Shown: positions 1-7,711 of the stretch, piece by piece
How positions within the stretch are numbered: position 1 is the first letter of the stretch
Layout: the number at the start of each line of letters is the position of its first letter
NCBI GenBank assembly: GCA_009692515.1
Contig: SHZA01000017.1
Span: forward strand, 1 to 41,728
Reading direction: 5' to 3'
Source: Bdellovibrionales bacterium
Lineage (GTDB): Bacteria; Bdellovibrionota; FAC87; UBA2466
DNA length: 41,728 nt
The notes under the pieces: model-generated
Databases searched by the model: none
The model's input: the letters and a program-made list of their open reading frames with translations, nothing else
Told to the model about the DNA's origin: nothing
Made by a program: the position numbers and the translations under genes

Positions 1-638
1 GCGGTGTACTTGGCAAGTAGTCTTCCATTATGATGAAAGAAGAAGGAAACTCCAGGAGAGCCCATGGCAAGCTCCTTAAAATTTTTAGCGCAATGGGAAA
101 GTTCGGTGGCGTGGGAACGTAGAAACTTAAATCTCGCCGGGATCTTTGCAAATAGTTCCTTCACTGAAATCTGTGTTCCTGGAGGACATCCTATCGGTTT
201 TAGCTCCTGTTTTTCTCCGAAAGGAACCTGGAGCAGCATCCCTCGTTCGGCGGCTAAGGGACGACTGCGAATTGAGAAATCGGAAACGGCGGAAATACTA
301 GAAAGGGCTTCGCCTCGAAATCCAAAGGTGGCAATGGCCTCTAAGTCTTGAAGAGAATGAAGTTTACTGGTCGTATGCCTTTCAACGGCTAAATTTAAAT
401 CGGCCTCTAAAATACCGCAGCCATTATCAATGACTGTGATCTCCTTTAATCCGCCTTCAACTAGGTGCACCTCAATGCGAGTGGCCCCTGCATCTAAACT
501 ATTTTCGACAAGCTCTTTAATGAGACTTGAGGGGCGCTCTACCACCTCTCCTGCAGCAATTTGATCGATTAAATCACTAGGCAAACGGGCAATTCTGGCT
601 ATCGGTCTATTAGAATTTAAACTTTCCTGAAGCGACAT
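1..638 (-). CDS. mutL: DNA mismatch repair protein MutL, N-terminal part (cut by window edge)
   Basis: MutL is the GHKL-type ATPase that links MutS mismatch recognition to downstream repair. Translating the minus strand from the ATG at 638 gives the N-terminal ATPase domain: ELVENSLDAG (general base E42 and Mg-binding N46 by family analogy), DNGCGI near residue 71 and FGFRGEALSSI near residue 106. These are the three GHKL signatures of MutL. About 212 residues are visible and the reading frame stays open to base 1, so the C-terminal dimerisation or endonuclease part lies outside. The start is fixed by the typical N-terminal run IARLPSDLIDQIAAGEVVERP. The 79 bases upstream separate it from the next minus-strand gene. 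Family assignment is secure; whether this is an endonuclease-type MutL cannot be seen. Confidence 0.95.
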   Translation of the reverse strand, partial: MSLQESLNSNRPIARIARLPSDLIDQIAAGEVVERPSSLIKELVENSLDAGATRIEVHLVEGGLKEITVIDNGCGILEADLNLAVERHTTSKLHSLQDLEAIATFGFRGEALSSISAVSDFSIRSRPLAAERGMLLQVPFGEKQELKPIGCPPGTQISVKELFAKIPARFKFLRSHATELSHCAKNFKELAMGSPGVSFFFHHNGRLLAKYT

Positions 639-717
639 GAGCCCATCACCTTAGCTCGCAAAGTCCCAAACGGAAAGGAGCAAAGATAAAGTTAAAGGGT
701 TCGATTGAAGCGATGTG

Positions 718-1143
718 TTATTTATGAATTGGAATCGAACTCTGACTCGAATCCGAACTCCGATTAAAACGCCTGCCTAGCCCGCCTTCGTCATCCGATA
801 GCGGTCCAATTACACTCGGATCTATAGGGGACACATTTCGAGCTCCCCCAATTTCGGAGAGGCTATCCGGGCCTCCTCCTAAGGATCCCTGTAAATCTAA
901 AGTTTCTGAAGGGGCTACGGGTGCGCCGGGGGCTACTGGGGCTGGGAGAACATCCTCATTGTTTCTATCTCTTCGAATGTCATCCTCATTGGATTTTTTA
1001 TCTTTATTACATTTACCGCAGGGGCCACCTTCACCATTAGGGCCTCCATCGCCACCTCCACCCATCATGCCACCTCCGCGCTTACAATGGGCTAGTGTAA
1101 TAAGACAAATAAATAGTAATAATGAATGCAAAGTTAATTTCAC
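718..1143 (-). CDS. Small exported Gly/Pro/acidic-rich protein of unknown function
   Basis: I do not recognise this family. The 141-residue product begins with a hydrophobic signal-like segment (MKLTLHSLLLFICLITLAHC) followed at once by Lys-Arg and a glycine-methionine run (RGGGMMGGGG). The Cys at the end of the hydrophobic stretch resembles a lipobox, but His at -1 is atypical, so lipoprotein status is doubtful. The middle is charged (KCNKDKKSNEDDIRRD), then Pro/Ala-rich, and the tail is acidic and serine-rich; the whole mature part looks disordered. The start is GTG at 1143, preceded by a G-rich stretch (GGGGGATTACT) that could act as ribosome binding site. The low-complexity make-up recalls the larger exported protein at 39838-40923, but I see no alignable similarity. 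Confidence 0.6.
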   Translation of the reverse strand: MKLTLHSLLLFICLITLAHCKRGGGMMGGGGDGGPNGEGGPCGKCNKDKKSNEDDIRRDRNNEDVLPAPVAPGAPVAPSETLDLQGSLGGGPDSLSEIGGARNVSPIDPSVIGPLSDDEGGLGRRFNRSSDSSQSSIPIHK

Positions 1144-1312
1144 AGTAATCCCCCGATAGACACTAAGACTACAAGAAGGATGCCAGGGCTTTACGCATAG
1201 CCAATTGTGAAAAAATGGGTATTTCTATGACGGTGTCGGGAGCTTATAAAAAGTGACTATAAAGTAGACAATCTTAGCTCTCTATCTTGGGTCTTAGAGA
1301 AATCAAAGAGGA

Positions 1313-2401
1313 CTAAGGTCTCGGCTGTTGTGAAAGGGTCCTTCCAAGACAGGTTTTTTGGGTCTCTTGGCCTATCTCCTCCGCCATGATCACACTGCTC
1401 ATAGTTTCGTTACAACCGGTGCATAGATAGGTGGAACGAGCAAAGAGTTTTCCCGACCTCTCATCCATTCCAATATTACGAGCAAATTTGAATGTAGATC
1501 CCATGGATGATAGGTCCCAGGTCGAGACTAACTTATGCTCTTTGGTCGATAGATCAAAGAACGATACTATCCGCTTTTCGTAAGATGAAACTGCAATACA
1601 ATTTCCAAAGGAGGCCAGCCCTCTGGGATCTTCAACTGGAATAGCTCCTACGATCGTATCTGTTTTCGGATCAAAGAGTGTTACCTGACCGATTAAATAT
1701 TCAGGAAATAGGATAAGCCCAGAGTTTTTATGGTATTGGAGGTTAACCACACCTTGACGGTATTTATCCCCTGAAACGATCTTAACCTTTCCTGTTGTAA
1801 GATCTACCTTTGAAATCGTTTCAAATCCTGCTGCCATAATATTGTGGTTGTTAAGTACATATACGGCGTTATCAAAAAGAACCATTTGGTGAGGGCCGAT
1901 GACCTCTTCAGAGGTTATCGGTGACCAGGGGCCCTTTAAGTTTCCAAGTAACTGGCGATCACCGAAGAGGGCAAAGATCTCCCGTTTACCGTCACCTACA
2001 AAATGGTCGATCTGATATTCTTCAGGAAACTGAACCGTTTTTGCTTGGTAGCCACCCTTTACTAGAGTGATCTTGGTGAAGGAGGTGGTCCAATAGGGGG
2101 TACTGTTTTTTCCCGTAACAACTACAGAGTTTTCTCCATGAGGAAATATATGAGTGGGGGAGTAGTTGAGCTCGATACGTTTATCGAATTTTCCGTCTAA
2201 ATTAAAGATATCGACGCAAGGCTTTTCTATCTTTCCTGTTTTTACCTGGCCTTCCCAAACTCTTTCGGCATGCACCAGATGGGTATCGTAAACCTCCATT
2301 TTTTCAAGGTCCAAAACTTTAGATAGTTTTAAAATCGCATTTTGGGATCCCAAAGATAGAAGTGGAAAAGTTAATAAAACAATTAATGATGATTTAAGCA
2401 T
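1313..2401 (-). CDS. Exported beta-propeller-like protein of unknown function
   Basis: The product has a signal peptide (MLKSSLIVLLTFPLLSLGS) and then about 340 residues rich in short beta-strand-like repeats with Gly/Asp turns (for example KVDLTTGKVKIVSGDKYRQ, VTLFDPKTDTIVGAIPVED). This pattern is typical of beta-propellers such as NHL/YVTN or 6-bladed lactonase-like folds; no catalytic signature is evident, so only the fold class is suggested. A Cys pair near the C-terminus (YLCTGCNE) could form a disulfide or bind metal. I chose ATG at 2401 because GGAG lies 9 bases upstream and the signal peptide then starts at residue 1; an in-frame TTG at 2416 is less likely. Probably periplasmic or surface exposed. 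Confidence 0.65.
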   Translation of the reverse strand: MLKSSLIVLLTFPLLSLGSQNAILKLSKVLDLEKMEVYDTHLVHAERVWEGQVKTGKIEKPCVDIFNLDGKFDKRIELNYSPTHIFPHGENSVVVTGKNSTPYWTTSFTKITLVKGGYQAKTVQFPEEYQIDHFVGDGKREIFALFGDRQLLGNLKGPWSPITSEEVIGPHQMVLFDNAVYVLNNHNIMAAGFETISKVDLTTGKVKIVSGDKYRQGVVNLQYHKNSGLILFPEYLIGQVTLFDPKTDTIVGAIPVEDPRGLASFGNCIAVSSYEKRIVSFFDLSTKEHKLVSTWDLSSMGSTFKFARNIGMDERSGKLFARSTYLCTGCNETMSSVIMAEEIGQETQKTCLGRTLSQQPRP

Positions 2402-2569
2402 GGTGTGTGTCTCCAATTGTTTTGAGCAATTAAAATTGTTGTTCTATTAGATGTCATTGGCAATGTTTTTTTTAAGGTCAAGGCGCAAATAGGCCCACCT
2501 ATTTAAAGGACCGATAAAATTAAAGATGAGGTATTTATTTTTGATTTGGATTAGGGATTTAAGAAGTAG

Positions 2570-3535
2570 CTATCTGACACAAACGCGATTGCGACCTTGA
2601 TTCTTAGCGTCGTAAAGGGCTTTGTCGGCTAGTGAAATTAACTCATCTGAAGTTTTACTACTGGAGTCTAGAGCCACTAGACCTAAGCTTATCGTGACTG
2701 GAATGGGCTGTTCCTCAAATATAAAAGCATGTTTTTCAATAGCAGAACGAATCCTTTCGGCCACCTCAACTGCAATATGAAGCGGAGTTTGCGGGAGTAG
2801 CAAGGCAAATTCCTCTCCACCGTATCTTCCAATCGCATCTCGCTGTCGAATCATTTTCGTTTTAATCAAATCGCAGATCTCTCTTAAAACGTAATCACCA
2901 GCGGGATGGCCAAAGGTATCATTAGTTTTTTTGAAGTGATCAATATCGAATAAAATAAAACTCAAAGGGGAATTTTTGGCCTGTGCTCTTGCAAACTCCT
3001 CTTGAATAGTTTCAATAATGGATTTGCGATTATTGATTCCAGTGAGGCCATCGGTAATTTTTGAATCGTAATTTCTGAGGCCGGCAGGCGTTTCTACCTG
3101 TCCCTCTCGCACAAATTTAAATAAGGTACTCCCACATCTAATGAGATCCCCATCATTAAGTAGCTGAGAAGCATTAGTGGCTAATTTAATATCATTAATA
3201 AAGGTGCCATTCGTACTTCCTAAATCTCTAGCTTCGACTCCATTGCTGGAAATTAAAAAGTCGGTATGCTTTCTAGAGATGGCAGTTTCAGAGATGCTGA
3301 TATCGGCGGTAAGTTCACGACCTAATGTCATCGTTTCCTTCGTGAGTAGAAAATATTTTCCAAGAGGCCGTCCTGCTATTACAACCAGCGCGGGAGGAGA
3401 GGCCTTAGCCTCCTCTAAAACTCCGGCTAAGGTTTTACCATCAATGGCTCTAGTTTTTGTGGGCTCGGCCGAATCTGGTTCCATAGGAGCGGGAATAATT
3501 AATTTTGAGTTTGGATTATTTTTCGGCTGTGACAT
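2570..3535 (-). CDS. FHA-GGDEF diguanylate cyclase (DgcB-like)
   Basis: Makes the second messenger c-di-GMP from two GTP. Order: a Thr-rich N-terminal tail (PTKTRA, residues 25-30), an FHA phosphothreonine-binding domain at about 60-140 (LGRE with R73, SRKH at 87-90, STNGTFIND at 107-115), then a GGDEF domain at about 160-321 with the catalytic loop GGEEF at 239-243. An inhibitory I-site RxxD (R230, D233) sits exactly five residues before GGEEF, so product feedback is expected. FDIDHFK and NDTFGHPAGD are present, so the enzyme should be active. Domain order and size match DgcB of Bdellovibrio bacteriovorus, whose FHA domain reads its own phosphorylated N-terminus and which is needed for prey entry; applying that role here is inference. 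It is the last gene of a five-gene operon, 12 bases after pgi, and has no clear Shine-Dalgarno sequence. Confidence 0.92.
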   Translation of the reverse strand: MSQPKNNPNSKLIIPAPMEPDSAEPTKTRAIDGKTLAGVLEEAKASPPALVVIAGRPLGKYFLLTKETMTLGRELTADISISETAISRKHTDFLISSNGVEARDLGSTNGTFINDIKLATNASQLLNDGDLIRCGSTLFKFVREGQVETPAGLRNYDSKITDGLTGINNRKSIIETIQEEFARAQAKNSPLSFILFDIDHFKKTNDTFGHPAGDYVLREICDLIKTKMIRQRDAIGRYGGEEFALLLPQTPLHIAVEVAERIRSAIEKHAFIFEEQPIPVTISLGLVALDSSSKTSDELISLADKALYDAKNQGRNRVCVR

Positions 3536-3541
3536 ATAAAA

Positions 3542-3547
3542 ATTATA
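3542..3547 (-). promoter_or_regulatory. Candidate -10 box giving a leaderless dgcB-like transcript
   Basis: On the minus strand a perfect TATAAT lies in the 12-base gap after pgi, seven bases before the ATG at 3535. Transcription from it would start at or next to the start codon. There is no ribosome binding site before that ATG. The hexamer 17 bases upstream (AACTTT) is a poor -35, so this could be an extended or activator-dependent promoter, or chance in AT-rich sequence. Confidence 0.4.
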
Positions 3548-4825
3548 TCATAATGAAGATCGTAAAAGTTGTTTAGCCTCTTCAACCCCAGGTTGATTGA
3601 ATGCGTTAACCTGATAAAACTCTCCTGCAATGGCACACGCAAATTCCTGAAATAAAATAAAGGCACCTAGTGTTTCTGGGGTTAACGCCTTTAGCTGAAA
3701 AGTATAGGTAGGAACCTTGGCGCTCTCTAGACTCTGTTTGGTGGCCAGAAGAGCTTTGGAGGATAATTCTTCAAAGCTATGACCAGTTAAATAATCAAAT
3801 TGAGGGGCCGAAACAGGAGATCTTCCCACTAATAGGGGGTGCGCCGGAGGCGCTAGATCCATAAATCCAATTAGCTTATTATTAGGCCCCTCTTTAAAAA
3901 GCTGGAGCAAAGAATGTTGATCTCTGCTTCCTAAAGCACCCACAAAGGTGGGACCTACCGCATTTCCTTTCGAATCTTTTTTTCCTAAACTTTCAGCCCA
4001 CAGTTGCACATACCAATCGGTTAAAAGCTTTAACTGACTCTGATAGGGCATCAGGTATTGAACATTATGATTTTCCTCTTTATCCCACCAAAAGGAACTG
4101 AGCGCGTAAAAATAGGCAGGGTTATTTTCTAGAGACAGACTAGTTAGATGGTTTTTTAAATTTTGTGCACCTTGTAATACCTTGGTAATATCAATTCCAC
4201 CCAGCGCTAAAGGAAGTAGCCCTACCGAGGTAAGAACGCTAAATCGTCCTCCGATATTAGAGGGAACGGGCAGGCTCTTATACTGGTGAGCATTCACCCA
4301 TCGTCTTAATTCGCCAGTCTCAGGATCGGTAATAATCACAATGCCATCGGGATCTAAATAGGGGCTTAAATGAAAGAAGCCTGAAAGGGTTTCGGTCGTG
4401 TTTCCTGATTTGGAAATTAAAAGGGTGGCCACCTTTCTTTGTGATACAAAAGCACGCGCCTTTTCTATTGCATTTCTATCGACGTTATTTAACCAAAAAA
4501 TGGGAAACGATCTCTCATCATCGCTTGTTCCTAAGGCCTCTAAAATAGAGGCGGCTCCTAAATGTGAGCCTCCAATGCCACAGATAAGAACCCCTTGAAA
4601 TTTTGATTTTAATTCTTTGGCTAAAGATTGAATCTCCAATAGTTCTAGTTCAGGTATCTTTTCTGGCCAATGATAAAAACCCAAGGTCTCGTTAAGAAAT
4701 TTTTCTGACAGATTTTTTTCCGCCTTTTGAAACATAGCGAGCGGATTAAATTTAGCGAGTTCGGTGGAGTGTTGCCAAAGAGAACTTAAATCAAGAATAA
4801 ATCCTGGCAATGAAAAATGTTTCAA
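3548..4825 (-). CDS. pgi: Glucose-6-phosphate isomerase
   Basis: Interconverts glucose-6-phosphate and fructose-6-phosphate in the cytoplasm (glycolysis and gluconeogenesis). Visible family motifs in order are GIGGSHLGA (substrate phosphate loop), SKSGNTTET, GGRFSVLTSVGLLPLA, WAESLGKKD and GALGSRDQHSLLQLF. At 425 residues it belongs to the shorter bacterial type rather than the roughly 550-residue enterobacterial form. The start is TTG at 4825; its first bases overlap the TGA of the upstream acyl-CoA dehydrogenase (TTGA), and GGAG lies 8 bases before it, which indicates translational coupling. It is fourth in the operon. Its grouping with acyl-CoA dehydrogenases and a diguanylate cyclase is unusual. 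Confidence 0.95.
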   Translation of the reverse strand: MKHFSLPGFILDLSSLWQHSTELAKFNPLAMFQKAEKNLSEKFLNETLGFYHWPEKIPELELLEIQSLAKELKSKFQGVLICGIGGSHLGAASILEALGTSDDERSFPIFWLNNVDRNAIEKARAFVSQRKVATLLISKSGNTTETLSGFFHLSPYLDPDGIVIITDPETGELRRWVNAHQYKSLPVPSNIGGRFSVLTSVGLLPLALGGIDITKVLQGAQNLKNHLTSLSLENNPAYFYALSSFWWDKEENHNVQYLMPYQSQLKLLTDWYVQLWAESLGKKDSKGNAVGPTFVGALGSRDQHSLLQLFKEGPNNKLIGFMDLAPPAHPLLVGRSPVSAPQFDYLTGHSFEELSSKALLATKQSLESAKVPTYTFQLKALTPETLGAFILFQEFACAIAGEFYQVNAFNQPGVEEAKQLLRSSL

Positions 4826-5967
4826 ATCATTTTCTCCATTTCTTTTGCTATTAGAAGCCGTTGAATTTGATTAGTGCCCTCAACAATTTGCAGGGCCTTA
4901 GCATCCCTAAAAAAACGCTCGACCTGCTCCTCCTCTTGCACTCCGCGCTCACCTAAAAACTGAACCAGATCCCCACTTGTCTCCATAGCAAGATCTGTGG
5001 CTAGTAATTTTATTTGAGAGGCCAATATTTTACAATCTATCCTTTGATCTCTAAGATCGGCTGCCACGGTGATGAGTTGTTTTACCCCTTGCAAGCGAGC
5101 GTAGTATTCAGCAAATTTATGAGCAATAGCCTCTTTAAAAGGACAGTGTTTCCCGAACTCTCCATTTAGCTCCCGTTGCATTCTTTCAATCACAGCGGTA
5201 GTGAGTCCTGCCCCGGTAGCCCCTATCCCAATTCTTCCTGCCTCTAATTGTGAAAGAGCGATCTCAAATCCCTGTCCCTCTTCTCCTAAAAGTGCAGTCT
5301 CTGGAATGTCACAATCTTCAAAAATGAGCTCAGTTAAAGGGGAGGTTTTTAAACCTAATTTTTTTTCTTTTTTTCCGATTGAAAACCCGGATGTGTTTTT
5401 CCTAATTAAAAAAGCAGAAATTCCTTTGTTCTTAGCCTCTCCTGTTCTTGCCATCACTAAATAAAGATCGGCCTGGCCCCCATTGGTGCACCAGCATTTG
5501 GAACCGGTGAGTGAATATCCGCCCGGCACCTTAGTGGCCTTTAAAATTAGAGCCGCAGCATCACTGCCCGATTGAGGTTCGGAGAGAGAAAAGGCCCCAA
5601 GCCATTCTCCAGAGGAGAGTTTGGGGAGGAATGTATTTTTTTGTGTCTCATTTCCGAAAGCAAGGAGAGCCCCCATTACAAGATTGGTGACCCCGATGGT
5701 AATAGGAAATGCAATCGGTCCCTTAGCCAATTCCTCTATCACTGCATAGTAGGAACGATACGAGCCCTCTCCTCCGCCAAAAGACCTAGGAATCGCGATA
5801 GAGATAAGCCCCTGTTTCGCAAAGGTGTTAAAAATATCTCTGCGAAAGGTTTCACTACGATCCTCTGCTAAAGCCGTAGGTAGAATCCATTGTTGGTAAA
5901 GGGCGCTCGCTTTGGCTCGATAATTGGCCTCGTCAGATTTTAACGGAGGATAAAATATTAACGCCAC
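4822..5967 (-). CDS. Acyl-CoA dehydrogenase (short/medium-chain type)
   Basis: FAD-dependent enzyme of fatty-acid or branched-chain acyl-CoA beta-oxidation that passes electrons to ETF. The 381-residue length is normal. Visible signatures are FSLSEPQSGSDAA (FAD/substrate loop), KCWCTNGGQADLYLVMA, and near the C-terminus the motif VEGTNQIQR, in which the Glu is the catalytic base of the MCAD/SCAD-like families. The usual ERxxFG motif is replaced by a diverged stretch (MQRELNGEFGKHCPFKE), so substrate choice cannot be read. The start is GTG at 5967, 5 bases after the end of the neighbouring dehydrogenase gene; the C-terminus overlaps pgi by four bases. It is paired with an IVD-like paralogue of different active-site type, which suggests successive or alternative substrates. 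Confidence 0.9.
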   Translation of the reverse strand: MALIFYPPLKSDEANYRAKASALYQQWILPTALAEDRSETFRRDIFNTFAKQGLISIAIPRSFGGGEGSYRSYYAVIEELAKGPIAFPITIGVTNLVMGALLAFGNETQKNTFLPKLSSGEWLGAFSLSEPQSGSDAAALILKATKVPGGYSLTGSKCWCTNGGQADLYLVMARTGEAKNKGISAFLIRKNTSGFSIGKKEKKLGLKTSPLTELIFEDCDIPETALLGEEGQGFEIALSQLEAGRIGIGATGAGLTTAVIERMQRELNGEFGKHCPFKEAIAHKFAEYYARLQGVKQLITVAADLRDQRIDCKILASQIKLLATDLAMETSGDLVQFLGERGVQEEEQVERFFRDAKALQIVEGTNQIQRLLIAKEMEKMI

Positions 5968-5972
5968 TAGGA

Positions 5973-7115
5973 TTAGCCCTCTTTTAAATGTAACAGTGAT
6001 TTAGCAATAATAATTCGCATGATTTCATTAGTGCCCGCGCCGATCTCTAAAAGTTTCGCATCACGCATGTAGCGTTCTACCGGATATTCCTTCATATAGC
6101 CCGCACCACCTAAAAGTTGAATGGCATCAAGGCCCGCTCGGGTGCCCATGGGGGCTGTAAAAAGTTTGCACTTAGCACCTAAAGTAGGATCGAGATCTCC
6201 AGAGTCGAATCGCAGAGCCGCTGCATAACAAAGAGCTCGTCCTGCATCGAGCTGGGTTGCCATTTCAGCAATTCGCTCCTGCACCATCTGGAAATGGGAC
6301 AAAGGTTTTCCAAATTGGGTTCGCTCCTGCACAAAACGGGTAGTGTAACTCAAACAGGCCGAGGTAATTCCCAATGAAATTCCAGAGATGGTGATTCTCT
6401 CCAGATTTAGATTTTTCATCATGTGAGAGATGCTATCATTTTCCTTTCCTATCAAATTTTCGACGGGAACTTCACAATCGATAAAGGCTAGCTCTGCTGT
6501 GGGAGAGGCTCTCATGCCCATCTTCCTTAATTTTTTACTAACTTTAAAACCTGGAAAGCAACTTTCAACAATGAAAGTACTCACATCTTTTCGCGCCGGG
6601 CCGGTCTTTGCGTAAACCACAAAAATATTTCCACTAGGGCCATTGGTAATATAAGTTTTAGCGCCGTTTAAAATATATTTATTTCCCACCTTTACGGCCT
6701 TACTTTGTAGACCTAAAGCATCACTCCCAGCTCCGGGTTCTGTCATGGCCATTCCGCCTAGCCAGTCTCCAGAAATTAACTTCGGTAGATATTTTTGTTT
6801 CTGAGCTTCAGATCCATTAGCCTGTATATTATTCACACACAGAATCGAGTGGGCAAGATAGGAGAGGGTGGTTGATGCACAGGCCTCTGCTAGTTTTTCC
6901 ATGACTAAGGTAGTTTCGAGTGCTCCTAAGTTAGCCCCACCGTATTTTTCATCGGCAGTAATTCCCAGCAGTCCTAACTCTGCCATTTTTTTGAAGGCCG
7001 CCTGATTGTAACCCTCGGTTTCATCAAGCTCTTCAGCCTTAGGGGCCAGGTATTCCTTAGCAAAATTGGAGACGGAGTGAATTAGTAATTTTTGTTCTTC
7101 TGTGTAGGTAAACAT
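5973..7115 (-). CDS. Isovaleryl-CoA dehydrogenase-like acyl-CoA dehydrogenase
   Basis: Likely oxidises a short branched acyl-CoA, such as isovaleryl-CoA in leucine catabolism. Signatures are MTEPGAGSDALGLQSKA, NGAKTYITNGPSGNIFVVYAKT, ERTQFGKPLSHFQMVQERIAEM and QLLGGAGYMKEYPVERYMRDA. At the place where MCAD has its catalytic Glu this protein reads EIGAGTNEIMR, as human IVD does (EIGAGTSEV). The alternative IVD base on helix G is retained in NLERITISG. This swap of catalytic base is diagnostic for the IVD branch. It is second in the operon, 8 bases after the small unknown gene, with AGGA upstream of the ATG. No other leucine-degradation genes (methylcrotonyl-CoA carboxylase, liuE) are visible in the window. 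Confidence 0.9.
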   Translation of the reverse strand: MFTYTEEQKLLIHSVSNFAKEYLAPKAEELDETEGYNQAAFKKMAELGLLGITADEKYGGANLGALETTLVMEKLAEACASTTLSYLAHSILCVNNIQANGSEAQKQKYLPKLISGDWLGGMAMTEPGAGSDALGLQSKAVKVGNKYILNGAKTYITNGPSGNIFVVYAKTGPARKDVSTFIVESCFPGFKVSKKLRKMGMRASPTAELAFIDCEVPVENLIGKENDSISHMMKNLNLERITISGISLGITSACLSYTTRFVQERTQFGKPLSHFQMVQERIAEMATQLDAGRALCYAAALRFDSGDLDPTLGAKCKLFTAPMGTRAGLDAIQLLGGAGYMKEYPVERYMRDAKLLEIGAGTNEIMRIIIAKSLLHLKEG

Positions 7116-7123
7116 GATTTATC

Positions 7124-7513
7124 CTAGCTCATGGCGGTAGGCTCTTCCGCCTCTTGTGGGTTTAATTGCCGTTTATAGGAGGTTCCAAATCGCAGACGAC
7201 GAATGAGTAGCTCCTCAATTTCTATCTTTTTTGTGAGGTTCCGAATCTCTTGAACCAAAGGATTCAGTTCGGTGAGACTTAGATCCCCTTTTTGGATATT
7301 GTAAAAGGTTTCCTGTCCTAATTGCTTAAAAAGTTTTTTGCGTTCAGATAATAGATAGCCACCCTTTGCGAGTAACATTCCAATTCTCCAAGCTCGGGTA
7401 AACCAGAATCTAATAATATCTACTTGAGTTCCGAACCATTCTAATTTGCTAAGTGCCATTTCGGCGGAATGTTTCTCGCCTTTGTTTAGGTCTAATTGAG
7501 AAGAGTCTTCCAC
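7124..7513 (-). CDS. Small cytoplasmic helical protein of unknown function, first gene of the operon
   Basis: I do not recognise this 129-residue protein. It has no signal peptide. A Trp/Phe-rich amphipathic segment (WFGTQVDIIRFWFTRAWRIGML, about residues 26-47) precedes a long charged helical region (about 60-115) with heptad-like Leu/Ile spacing, so a coiled coil or helical bundle is likely. The start is GTG at 7513 with a strong ribosome binding site (AAGGAG, 5-base spacing). Eight bases separate it from the IVD-like gene, so it is probably co-transcribed with both acyl-CoA dehydrogenases, pgi and the diguanylate cyclase. An inverted repeat at 7561-7588 lies just upstream. Confidence 0.65.
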   Translation of the reverse strand: MEDSSQLDLNKGEKHSAEMALSKLEWFGTQVDIIRFWFTRAWRIGMLLAKGGYLLSERKKLFKQLGQETFYNIQKGDLSLTELNPLVQEIRNLTKKIEIEELLIRRLRFGTSYKRQLNPQEAEEPTAMS

Positions 7514-7560
7514 TAGCGCTCCTTCGAAAATAAGGTGTGATTAGGTTTCCTGAACTAAGC

Positions 7561-7588
7561 TTATTTAGTCCCTAGAGGGCCTAAATAA
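7561..7588. promoter_or_regulatory. 28-bp inverted repeat, candidate operator of the acyl-CoA dehydrogenase operon
   Basis: TTATTTAG and CTAAATAA form perfect 8-base outer arms; inside them CCCT and AGGG pair around a 2-base centre, leaving one mismatched pair (T7569/C7580). The element sits 48 bases upstream of the first gene of the minus-strand operon. Neither flank has a T-run long enough for a terminator, so a protein-binding site (a dimeric repressor of acyl-CoA metabolism, for example TetR-type) is the better reading. The function is inferred only. Confidence 0.4.
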
Positions 7589-7654
7589 CTAACTCTGTTT
7601 TTACTCCTCCTCGAGTTGTGTTTCAAATTATTTTTACCGACTGGAAATTTGAAT

Positions 7655-7690
7655 GGAAAATAAAAGAAAAGCCCTGGAAAAACCAGGGCT
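7655..7690 (-). terminator. Rho-independent terminator after the 7712-8113 gene
   Basis: AGCCCTGG (7670-7677), a 5-base A loop and CCAGGGCT (7683-7690) form a perfect 8-bp stem. Read on the minus strand it is followed by CTTTTCTTTTATTTTCC, a good U-rich tail. It lies 22 bases past the stop of the upstream minus-strand gene. Confidence 0.85.
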
Positions 7691-7711
7691 CCAGAAAATA
7701 GACAGTTAAGA

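Noticed and set aside
64..351. Plus-strand 95-residue frame inside mutL
   Set aside because: Antisense shadow of the conserved MutL ATPase domain without ribosome binding site or recognisable domain; the same applies to other antisense frames such as 959-1159, 24695-25069 and 39989-40378.
2487..2504. AAATAGG-CCCA-CCTATTT hairpin as terminator or operator
   Set aside because: Stem is short and AT-rich, tail is not U-rich next to the stem, and position relative to the promoter of the 1313-2401 gene is ambiguous.
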